Source: a virus. Taken from it: a DNA stretch of 64,000 bases. Below, piece after piece: positions 1-7,130 of this stretch. The stretch covers positions 1 through 64,000 of IMG/VR virus record IMGVR_UViG_3300020159_004070; one strand, 5' to 3'. Numbering within the stretch: position 1 is the stretch's first letter; every line of letters begins with the position of its first letter. A program made the translations under genes and the position numbers. The notes below the pieces were generated by a model. That model ran no database searches and was not told the DNA's origin. It was given only the letters and a program-made list of their open reading frames with translations.

Positions 1-1014
1 CAAGGAGCTCAAGGAGCTGCTGGATCTTCTGGAACCTCTGGAGTCTCTATTCAAGGAGCTCAAGGAGCTCAAGGAGCACAAGGGGTACAAGGAGCTCAGG
101 GCGCTCAAGGAGCTCAAGGAGCTCAAGGAGCTCAGGGAGCACAAGGAGCTCAAGGAGCTGCTGGATCTTCTGGAACTTCGGGGTCATCTGGATCATCAGG
201 TTCATCGGGTATATCTGGAGCCTCTGGGTCTTCTGGTACTTCAGGTGTTTCTGTCCAAGGAGCTCAGGGCGCTCAAGGAGCACAAGGTGTCCAGGGAGCA
301 CAAGGAGCAGCTGGAGCACAAGGAGCACAGGGAGCTCAAGGAGCACAGGGAGCACAAGGAGCTGCTGGATCATCTGGAACTTCAGGTGTTTCTGTCCAAG
401 GAGCACAGGGAGCTCAAGGAGCTCAAGGAGCTCAAGGAGCTCAAGGAGCACAAGGAGCACAAGGTGTCCAGGGAGCACAAGGAGCAGCTGGAGCACAAGG
501 AGCACAGGGAGCTCAAGGAGCACAAGGAGCTCAGGGAGCTGCTGGCTCTTCAGGAACTTCAGGAGTCTCTGTTCAGGGAGCTCAGGGAGCTCAAGGAGCT
601 CAAGGAGCACAGGGGATTCAAGGGGCTCAAGGAGCTCAAGGAGCTCAAGGAGCACAGGGTGTCCAGGGAGCACAAGGAGCCGGTGGTACTGGTTCATCAG
701 GTACTTCTGGTGTTAAAGGAGCTCAAGGAGCTCAAGGAGCTCAAGGAGCTCAGGGTGTTCAGGGAGCACAAGGAGCAGCTGGAGCACAAGGAGCTCAAGG
801 TGTCCAGGGAGCACAAGGAGCAGCTGGAGCACAAGGAGCTCAAGGGGCTCAAGGAGCTCAAGGTGTCCAGGGAGCACAAGGAGCAGCGGGAGCGCAAGGA
901 GCACAAGGAGCACAGGGAGCGCAAGGAGCACAAGGAATCCAGGGAGCTCAAGGAGCACAGGGAGAACAGGGAGCTCAAGGAGTGCAAGGAGCTCAGGGAG
1001 CTGCTGGAGGTGGT
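1..1014 (+). repeat. Tandem Gly-Ala-Gln coding repeat
   Basis: The 9-base unit CAAGGAGCT/GCACAAGGA recurs almost without interruption across about 1 kb and encodes Gly-Ala-Gln triplets. Four or five longer modules coding GSSGTSGVS(V/I)Q are spaced among the triplets. Long near-identical DNA repeats of this kind favour slippage and recombination, so fibre length may vary between isolates and may be mis-assembled from short reads. Confidence 0.9.
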
Positions 1015-1182
1015 GGATCCAACCCAGCGTGTAGTAGTGGATGCGAGCCGTCGGCAGGCGGGAACCCAACTCAATTCATCGGAAGGGATGCTAACATTTA
1101 TCTCTCTACCCCAGATACTTGGCTACTGATTACATGTTCGACCAACTCAACACAATACTATGTACCTGGTTACCTATGCTAA
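1..1182 (+). CDS. Collagen-like (GAQ repeat) tail-fibre/adhesin protein, 5' truncated
   Basis: The reading frame is open from base 1 to a TAA at 1180-1182, so the start lies before the window. About 340 residues are Gly-X-Y triplets, mostly Gly-Ala-Gln, broken by Ser/Thr-rich modules of the type [11 protein letters not shown]. The last 54 residues are not collagen-like and hold four Cys (two in CSSGC, one in ITCS, one terminal). This looks like a trimeric collagen-like fibre with a small C-terminal knob, probably a tail fibre or surface adhesin. The triplets contain almost no Pro or Lys, so triple-helix stability would not rest on hydroxyproline. Genes for an oxygenase and several glycosyltransferases follow directly, which suggests the Ser/Thr modules are modified. 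The role as a receptor-binding fibre is inference. Confidence 0.85.
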   Translation, partial: QGAQGAAGSSGTSGVSIQGAQGAQGAQGVQGAQGAQGAQGAQGAQGAQGAQGAAGSSGTSGSSGSSGSSGISGASGSSGTSGVSVQGAQGAQGAQGVQGAQGAAGAQGAQGAQGAQGAQGAAGSSGTSGVSVQGAQGAQGAQGAQGAQGAQGAQGVQGAQGAAGAQGAQGAQGAQGAQGAAGSSGTSGVSVQGAQGAQGAQGAQGIQGAQGAQGAQGAQGVQGAQGAGGTGSSGTSGVKGAQGAQGAQGAQGVQGAQGAAGAQGAQGVQGAQGAAGAQGAQGAQGAQGVQGAQGAAGAQGAQGAQGAQGAQGIQGAQGAQGEQGAQGVQGAQGAAGGGGSNPACSSGCEPSAGGNPTQFIGRDANIYLSTPDTWLLITCSTNSTQYYVPGYLC

Positions 1183-1193
1183 CTATTTAGATT

Positions 1194-1421
1194 ATGGAAA
1201 TTAATCGGATTGAACTTTACGATTTTGCAAAAATGTTACTTGGCGGAGAAGAGCCAGAATCGGTTTCATTTCTTACCTCTGATAAAAAAACGGTTTCTTC
1301 CATAGTTGAATTTTCTTCTGCTGACATGATTCCCAGCGTTAGATTTTCTCCGCTAGATTTAATGATGTCTATCGAATCACCGAAAATTTCTACTAACTCT
1401 GAGTTTCCTGGTTTAATTTGA
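1194..1421 (+). CDS. Small hypothetical protein (75 aa)
   Basis: I do not recognise this protein. It starts with ATG 11 bases after the fibre gene stop and ends 42 bases before the oxygenase start, so it is likely co-transcribed with the fibre. It has no obvious membrane segment or metal motif; the sequence is mixed, with acidic stretches and Ser-rich segments. Its position right after a fibre gene would suit a fibre-assembly chaperone, but nothing in the sequence itself shows that. Confidence 0.5.
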   Translation: MEINRIELYDFAKMLLGGEEPESVSFLTSDKKTVSSIVEFSSADMIPSVRFSPLDLMMSIESPKISTNSEFPGLI

Positions 1422-1463
1422 AATTATCTCACCAAAGGGTTGTATAATAACTAAAGTTTGCAA

Positions 1464-2054
1464 ATGAAAATTCAGACAATAATTGTAGATGACTTCTATA
1501 AGAATCCTGATGAGGTAAGAGCTTTTGCGCTCGCTCAGGAATTTTCCCAACATGGTAATTATCCAGGACAAAGGACCAGATCTTTTTTGGCAGAAAACGT
1601 TAAAAAGTCCATTCAGGACATTGTCTTACCTTATGCTGGAGAGGTAATTTGGTGGGGAGACGACTCTACCGGGTCATTCCAGTATACTACTGCGAGTGAC
1701 AGGTCGTGGATTCATAGCGACGATACAACCGATTGGGCAGCGGTTTTATACCTAACACCAGATGCGCCATTGAGTTCTGGCACGGGGTTGTTCAGACATA
1801 AAAGTACCGGCGTAAGAAGATGGAAAAGTTCAGAACATCCCGACGATGTTAATGCAAATTCACCTGCACATTTGCACAGTCAAGACATGACAAAATGGGA
1901 GATGATTGATAGGATTGGTAATATTTATAATCGTATGATTCTTTACAGGGGAGATTTATTTCATGTCTCTCTTGATTATTTTGGAGCCGGAAGGAAGATG
2001 GACGCTTATTTCAAGTTTTCTTTTTCAACACCGAAAAATAATGCTCGTAGTTAA
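1464..2054 (+). CDS. 2OG-Fe(II) oxygenase-like protein (prolyl-hydroxylase fold, DUF6445-like)
   Basis: The protein carries the iron-binding triad of 2-oxoglutarate/Fe(II) dioxygenases: His84-Ser-Asp86 in SWIHSDD and a distal His167 in GDLFHVS, followed by a basic/aromatic strand (GRKMDAYFKFSF) where 2OG is normally bound. The segment between (AVLYLTP, GTGLFRHK) fits the double-stranded beta-helix core. Members of this fold hydroxylate protein or small-molecule substrates. I chose ATG 1464; a TTG two codons upstream (1458) is possible. It lies between a collagen-like fibre gene and a glycosyltransferase, so hydroxylation of the fibre is an attractive but unproven role. The 3' end overlaps the next gene by 14 bases. 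Confidence 0.75.
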   Translation: MKIQTIIVDDFYKNPDEVRAFALAQEFSQHGNYPGQRTRSFLAENVKKSIQDIVLPYAGEVIWWGDDSTGSFQYTTASDRSWIHSDDTTDWAAVLYLTPDAPLSSGTGLFRHKSTGVRRWKSSEHPDDVNANSPAHLHSQDMTKWEMIDRIGNIYNRMILYRGDLFHVSLDYFGAGRKMDAYFKFSFSTPKNNARS

Positions 2055-3336
2055 AAGACCAACAGCTTTGGTTTTTGGGTGGACTAAACCGCCGGGGAAG
2101 TATGAATATATTTCCGATCTTTTTTCCAAATCCGAAAGTTTGATGGGATGGGTAGATCTCATTTCTCTGGGCGATCAGGAGTTTTCTTCAGAGTTCCTTT
2201 TCGATTTAAAACAGGATTATAAAGCAGATCTAATCGTAGTTGTAGGCTCGAATCTTGTATCAAGATTGGCTAGAAGCAGTTTTTTTGATAGAATTTATCT
2301 TTTTTTAGAATCTCAGCCGTCAGATGTAGAATTGGCCAATCTGGTTTTGCGAAAAGTTGTTGAGAATCATTGTAACCCATATAAGCCTTTTTTTAGCGTT
2401 TTCACACCTGCGTATAAAACTGGTAAAAGGATTTTTCGGACTTACGATAGCTTAAAGGAGCAAACTTTCACCGACTGGGAATGGGTCGTCATAGACGATT
2501 CTCCTTCCGATCATACAGAGCTTTGGCAAAATTTGATTAGCATAAGTGAAAAAGATTTCAGAGTAAAGCCAGTTCGCATAAATCCAAATAGCGGCGGATC
2601 AGTAGGAAAGGTTAAAAAGAGAGCCTGTTCTCTTTCCAGTGGTAAATGGTTGGTTGAGTTGGATCACGACGATGAATTGATGAGGTCTTGTTTATCCGAC
2701 GTGTATGATGCCTCCAAGGCTTTCCCTGATGCTGGATTTATTTATAGCGACTGCTCGGAAATAGAGTCTGACGGCACTTTCCGTAAATATGATGATCGGG
2801 TTGATTGGGATTTTTATGGTGTACATGATAATTATTATAATTTCGGTTATTCTGGTCACACCTGGGTCCAGATCGACGGAAAAAAATATTTACAGCACCA
2901 CTCTCCTTCAATTAATCCAGTTACAATAAGATTTAATGTTTCGATGCCTAACCACGTTAGATGCTGGAATAAAAAGGTATATGATAGAATAGGGGGTCAT
3001 AGTGAAACCTTGCCCCTTGCGGACGATTTTGAGCTCGTTATAAGGACTTTTTTAGAGACTCGTATGGTTCATATCAGGAGGATGCTTTATCTGCAGCATA
3101 ACAATAAAAGAAGCACTGTAGACATGAATTCTTTTGAGATCAACAGGTTGTCTAGAATAATCAAAGACGTATATAATGAAAGAATACATCAGAGAATTAC
3201 CGATCTTGGTTATTTCGATTGGGAATGGGATAACTTTACAAATTCTTCTATCCACCAGGAAGCCTGGGTTCAGAGCGACTTAAGTTGCATAAGATTTGGT
3301 GAGGAGGAGCAGGTTCTAAATTACACTTACAATTAA
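2041..3336 (+). CDS. Family 2 glycosyltransferase (GT-A fold)
   Basis: The first ~110 residues form a poorly conserved N-terminal region. A classic GT2 domain then begins with FSVFTPAYKTG, EWVVIDDSPSD and a DxD-type metal/nucleotide-sugar site in ELDHDDEL (about residues 206-212), followed by Gly/Asp-rich acceptor-side sequence. It probably transfers a sugar from a nucleotide-diphosphate sugar. I chose ATG 2041 because it gives a 14-base overlap with the oxygenase gene; a longer reading from 1963 would lie deep inside that gene. It is the first of four consecutive glycosyltransferase-type genes behind the collagen-like fibre. Donor and acceptor are unknown. Confidence 0.85.
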   Translation: MLVVKRPTALVFGWTKPPGKYEYISDLFSKSESLMGWVDLISLGDQEFSSEFLFDLKQDYKADLIVVVGSNLVSRLARSSFFDRIYLFLESQPSDVELANLVLRKVVENHCNPYKPFFSVFTPAYKTGKRIFRTYDSLKEQTFTDWEWVVIDDSPSDHTELWQNLISISEKDFRVKPVRINPNSGGSVGKVKKRACSLSSGKWLVELDHDDELMRSCLSDVYDASKAFPDAGFIYSDCSEIESDGTFRKYDDRVDWDFYGVHDNYYNFGYSGHTWVQIDGKKYLQHHSPSINPVTIRFNVSMPNHVRCWNKKVYDRIGGHSETLPLADDFELVIRTFLETRMVHIRRMLYLQHNNKRSTVDMNSFEINRLSRIIKDVYNERIHQRITDLGYFDWEWDNFTNSSIHQEAWVQSDLSCIRFGEEEQVLNYTYN

Positions 3337-3340
3337 CTAA

Positions 3341-4513
3341 ATGAATAATAAGAACGTAAAAATTTGTATGAATTCAATGTTTGCCAACGAGGCACACGTT
3401 GTAGAAAGGATGCTCGAATCCTGTTATAAATATATTGATTATTGGGTTGTCCAAATCAATGGATCTACGGATGGAACCAAGGATATTGTGCAAAGGTTTT
3501 TTGACGAGAAAGGGATTCCAGGGTTTCTCTATGAGACTGAATGGAAGGGTTTTGGTCATAATAGGGATCACACACTTCAGGCCTGTCTGAATGCTGCTCA
3601 TGGTTGTGATTGGATATTGAGGATGGATGCAGACGAGCAACTAGTTGTTGATGATGACTTTGACTGGACGTTGCTGAACGATCTCTCGATACAAAGCTTC
3701 AATATTACAGCACAAGATCCGGGGGGAATCTACTTTAGAACATGGATGTGGAATGCAAAGTTACCCTGGTATTTTCAGCCCGATGTCAAACATGAGGTGA
3801 TTTCTCTCAAAGGTGCTGGTGTACATGACAACGAGTTCCAGATGGTAAATCTCCCAAGAACATTTAGGCACGTTATCACCAACGACGGAATGACGTGGTC
3901 GACAAATTTCAAATTTCTAAGAGATGCTCTCGAGCTAGAAGCTGATCAGGTTTGTTCTGGTAAAATCAGAGAAAATAATTACCATCTTTTTTACATCGGA
4001 AAAAGCTATGCCGACACATATGCAGACCCAAATTTTCCATTTGGAAAATCACACAGCGACGAATACGCTAGAAGAACCATTTATTACCTGGAACATTATG
4101 TCCAGAGGGGATATCCCAACTATCTAGAGCATACCCAACCCCCAAGATGGGATGAAATGGCCTATTTTTCTATAGTTCTTATAGGTAACGCACATAGATT
4201 CATGGGAAATATAGGCTTAGCCATAGAAAGGCTAGAAGAATCTGAATGGTACTGCCCGTTTAGAAACGAACATTTGGTATTCCTTGCTGAAATTTACGAG
4301 CAATTAGGTGAATATGAAAAGATGTTCGCTACTACAACGAGACTAGTAGAGCCGTCTAGAAAAAATCCATTTCCAGACTGGTATTTTTTGATTTACACGA
4401 ACGCATATCACGATACCGGTGAATATGTCTGGACCCTTCATGATAGGGCGAAAGGATATGTAGGCTTAAATGAGGTCAGCAAAACCTACGAATCTTTTCC
4501 TGGAATGGTTTGA
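3341..4513 (+). CDS. GT2-type glycosyltransferase with helical C-terminal region
   Basis: The N-terminal half is a GT-A glycosyltransferase: VKICMNSMFANEA, then VVQINGSTDGTKD and a DxD motif in LRMDADEQ (about residues 93-99). The C-terminal third (from about residue 260) consists of helices reminiscent of TPR repeats (IVLIGNAHRFMGNIGLAIER, LVFLAEIYEQLGEYEKM). This arrangement is typical of TPR-containing GT2 enzymes that modify proteins or cell-surface glycans. It begins 4 bases after the preceding glycosyltransferase gene and belongs to the same cluster. The specific sugar and acceptor cannot be read from sequence. Confidence 0.85.
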   Translation: MNNKNVKICMNSMFANEAHVVERMLESCYKYIDYWVVQINGSTDGTKDIVQRFFDEKGIPGFLYETEWKGFGHNRDHTLQACLNAAHGCDWILRMDADEQLVVDDDFDWTLLNDLSIQSFNITAQDPGGIYFRTWMWNAKLPWYFQPDVKHEVISLKGAGVHDNEFQMVNLPRTFRHVITNDGMTWSTNFKFLRDALELEADQVCSGKIRENNYHLFYIGKSYADTYADPNFPFGKSHSDEYARRTIYYLEHYVQRGYPNYLEHTQPPRWDEMAYFSIVLIGNAHRFMGNIGLAIERLEESEWYCPFRNEHLVFLAEIYEQLGEYEKMFATTTRLVEPSRKNPFPDWYFLIYTNAYHDTGEYVWTLHDRAKGYVGLNEVSKTYESFPGMV

Positions 4514-4555
4514 TGAAATAAAAATGGAATTTTGCAATAAAATAAGGAAAAGATT

Positions 4556-4831
4556 ATGTCAAACACAACAAGATTAACTGACGAAGAATTAAAAAACGTA
4601 TCTGAACTACGTAATGAAATATTCCAAAATGTGGAAATGCTTGGTAGGCTAAATATCCGTAAGCATTTCCTACAAAAGGATTTAGGTGAGGTTGAAATGG
4701 AAATAATCGCACATTTGCAAAAATGTGAGGAGTTGGATTCAAAGGAAAGAGACCTAACTAATTCTATTGTTGAAAAATATGGGGAAGGAAATCTTGATTT
4801 TCAAACGGGCGAATATACACCTAAAGCTTAG
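4556..4831 (+). CDS. Small coiled-coil hypothetical protein
   Basis: A 91-residue, highly charged, almost wholly helical protein. It begins with LTDEELKNVSELR and ends with a short KYGEGNLDFQTGEY motif. Small proteins of this style (helical body plus a KYG.G...TGE tail) recur in large myoviruses, but I know of no assigned function. It sits between two glycosyltransferase genes and 2 bases before the next one, so it is translated with the glycosylation cluster. Confidence 0.6.
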   Translation: MSNTTRLTDEELKNVSELRNEIFQNVEMLGRLNIRKHFLQKDLGEVEMEIIAHLQKCEELDSKERDLTNSIVEKYGEGNLDFQTGEYTPKA

Positions 4832-4833
4832 AT

Positions 4834-5886
4834 ATGAAAGAGATCGAAGCGCTCAGAAAGACAAAATATGAGCTGATAAGAACTATAAATTCCATTCAGA
4901 AAACATTGGATGATAAATCCGGAGGGAAACCGAGGATTCTTTTTGTTGCGCCTCATCTTTCTACTGGAGGTATGCCCCAGTATTTATACAAGAAAATTGA
5001 GTGCTTGTATGACCAAGCAGAGGTATTCTGCGTACAGTATAGTAATACTTCGGAGGCTTATGTAGTTCAGAGGAATAGAATTAAAAACAAAATTGGTGAT
5101 GGATTCTTTTGCTTAGGTGAAGATAAATTTGAACTACTGGATGTAATTGAAAAGGTTTGTCCAGATGTGATTCATTTCGATGATTTTGTTGAATTTTTTA
5201 TGGACGATAAACTCATACGTAAGATCTATCAAGAGGATAGACCTTATTTTATACTTGAGACTTGTCACAGTTCTAACATCTCGCCTAACGAAAAAGTTTA
5301 CTGTCCGGACAAGTTTGTTATGGTCAATCAATGGATGTGTAACAAGTTTTCTTCACTGGGTGTTCCTGTTGATATCTTAGAATACCCGATAGAAAATCTA
5401 AAAAGGCCGGAAAGAAATGAAGCATTGGGAGTTTTAGGACTGGATCCAAATGTCAAGCACGTAATCAATGTAGGCTTGTTCACGCCTGGAAAAAACCAGG
5501 CTGAGTTAATCGATTATGCAAGGCAACTTACTGAATATCCTGTCCAGTTTCATTTCATAGGAAATACAGCTCCTAATTTTCAGGATTATTGGGAGCCGCT
5601 GCTAGACAACCTGCCTAATAACTGTAAATTATGGGGAGAAAGGAACGACACTGATTTATTTTATCAGTCTGCTGATCTATTTGTTTTTACATCCAATTGG
5701 GAGCTAAATCCCATAGTTATCAAAGAAACTTTATCTTGGGGGCTTCCGATTTTAATGAGAAGGCTAGAGCCCTACTTGGATTCTTATGATAACAATCCTT
5801 TAGTTACTTACCTTGCACCTGGAGGTATGTTCGATGATAAAAATAGGAACATCAATATGATAAAAGACTTACTTAAACTGGAATGA
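4834..5886 (+). CDS. GT-B fold glycosyltransferase (GT4-like)
   Basis: After about 35 helical residues the protein has the Rossmann start of GT-B enzymes, PRILFVAPHLSTGGMPQYL, which matches the glycine-rich acceptor-domain loop of GT4 transferases. The C-terminal half has a second Rossmann domain opening with HVINVGLFTPGKNQ and the donor-site region LFVFTSNWELNPIVIKETLS, where the Glu-rich stretch corresponds to the EX7E motif of GT4 enzymes. It probably retains anomeric configuration. It is the third glycosyltransferase of the cluster and overlaps the next gene by 4 bases (ATGA). Confidence 0.85.
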   Translation: MKEIEALRKTKYELIRTINSIQKTLDDKSGGKPRILFVAPHLSTGGMPQYLYKKIECLYDQAEVFCVQYSNTSEAYVVQRNRIKNKIGDGFFCLGEDKFELLDVIEKVCPDVIHFDDFVEFFMDDKLIRKIYQEDRPYFILETCHSSNISPNEKVYCPDKFVMVNQWMCNKFSSLGVPVDILEYPIENLKRPERNEALGVLGLDPNVKHVINVGLFTPGKNQAELIDYARQLTEYPVQFHFIGNTAPNFQDYWEPLLDNLPNNCKLWGERNDTDLFYQSADLFVFTSNWELNPIVIKETLSWGLPILMRRLEPYLDSYDNNPLVTYLAPGGMFDDKNRNINMIKDLLKLE

Positions 5887-7061
5887 TAACAAAAGGTATA
5901 AACGTCTATAAAGGATTGACTAAATCAAAATTGGTAAGATTCAGGCATCCGATAAATTTTAAATTTTCGTTCAATTACGGACCCAGAGTAGATTGTACAG
6001 GTCCATCATCCGCCGGATCAGTAAGGGTTGTATTTAAGGACAAGAATTCGGAGGGTGAGATTTATTCTGGAGAAAGTAATCCAGGTCTTTTTACTACACT
6101 GTTCAGGAAATGGTATACCCCTTGGATAGTTGAGGCTTACCAGGATGACAACAAAATCTATGAATTCGATTTCGAAAAAAGCTTATATGGAAGCAAGGTT
6201 TGTATCTCTATAGATTCTTCATCACTCGGAGACACGCTTGCCTGGGTCCCAGTGGCTGAAGCTTTTCGACAAAAATTCAAATGTGACTTGTATTTGACCT
6301 CTTTTTGGAGTGAGTTGCTTTGTCAATTTTACCCGGACATCAGGTTTCAAGTACCTGGTTACAGAGAGCCCGCAACTCATGCCACTTTCGGCCTTGGGTG
6401 GTACGAAGAAACTGATAGGAACACCCATTTGAGAGACCCAAGAACAATTTCCCTGCAACAGGTAGCGGGTGACATTTTAGGAATTTCTTTGGATGGTGAC
6501 ATGAATTACAAAAACATTCCTGCTACTATATCCAAATCTAAGCCCGTGATTGATGGAAAGTATGTTTGTTTTGCTATGGATTCAACAGCAAATGCCAAAC
6601 ATTGGCATTTACTTAACGGATGGCAAAGATTGGCAGATGAGCTTGCGAAAAAAGGTTACAAGGTTGCAGTAATACAAAAACAGCAAACAAATTTGCAGGG
6701 AGTTTTAGATAAGACTGGTGACCACGATATCCTTGAAAGAGCCATTGACGTCTATCATTCTTCCTTTGTTGTTGGAATAGGATCTGGGTTGAGCTGGCTC
6801 GGCTGGGCATTAGGAAAACCTGTTGTTATGATTAGCGGATTTTCTGATCCAAAATGTGAATTTGCAACTAAGAATTATAGGGTTATCAATAAGAATGTTT
6901 GTAACGGGTGCTTTAATGATCCCTCTCACAAATTTGATCGAGGCGATTGGGATTGGTGTCCTAGACTTAAAGAAACGGAAAGAAGGTTTGAATGTACCAA
7001 GAGTATCTCCGTTGAAATGGTTCTTGAACACATAGAACTTCTAGAAAAAGAGCAACTATAA
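5883..7061 (+). CDS. Protein O-heptosyltransferase, AAH/TibC (BAHT) family
   Basis: The C-terminal half closely follows AAH and TibC, the enzymes that attach heptose from ADP-heptose to Ser residues of autotransporter adhesins. Matches include GSGLSWLGWALGKPVVMISG, the STANAKHW loop, and the four-Cys iron finger: CNGC, then WDWCP, then FECT, spaced as in TibC. The N-terminal ~100 residues are beta-rich, as in the family's beta domain. The donor domain begins near VCISIDSSSLGDTLAW. The strong match makes a protein acceptor likely; the collagen-like fibre six genes upstream, with Ser/Thr-rich modules, is the natural candidate. A matching heptose kinase is encoded at 32935. Acceptor and donor remain inference. 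Confidence 0.93.
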   Translation: MITKGINVYKGLTKSKLVRFRHPINFKFSFNYGPRVDCTGPSSAGSVRVVFKDKNSEGEIYSGESNPGLFTTLFRKWYTPWIVEAYQDDNKIYEFDFEKSLYGSKVCISIDSSSLGDTLAWVPVAEAFRQKFKCDLYLTSFWSELLCQFYPDIRFQVPGYREPATHATFGLGWYEETDRNTHLRDPRTISLQQVAGDILGISLDGDMNYKNIPATISKSKPVIDGKYVCFAMDSTANAKHWHLLNGWQRLADELAKKGYKVAVIQKQQTNLQGVLDKTGDHDILERAIDVYHSSFVVGIGSGLSWLGWALGKPVVMISGFSDPKCEFATKNYRVINKNVCNGCFNDPSHKFDRGDWDWCPRLKETERRFECTKSISVEMVLEHIELLEKEQL

Positions 7062-7079
7062 AACCTCATTTTTTGCTGC

Positions 7080-7089
7080 GGATATATAA
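7080..7089 (+). promoter_or_regulatory. Late promoter box GGATATATAA
   Basis: Exact GGATATATAA in the 69-base gap before the neck protein gene (start 7131), about 41 bases from the ATG. It belongs to a family of near-identical boxes in front of structural genes in this window. Confidence 0.75.
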
Positions 7090-7130
7090 ATACAATCAGG
7101 AGACTGTTTGTAAACAATATGACGTAGCTA

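Noticed and set aside
1-1014. Repeat array resembling a CRISPR or satellite
   Set aside because: Units are 9 bases and encode G-X-Y triplets in frame without spacers; it is a coding repeat.
47-1129. Several long minus-strand and +2 frame ORFs rich in Leu/Glu/Lys within the first 1.1 kb
   Set aside because: They are frame shadows of the CAAGGAGCT repeat. The true frame is the one starting at base 1, which gives Gly-Ala-Gln triplets and a non-repetitive C-terminal end with a proper stop.
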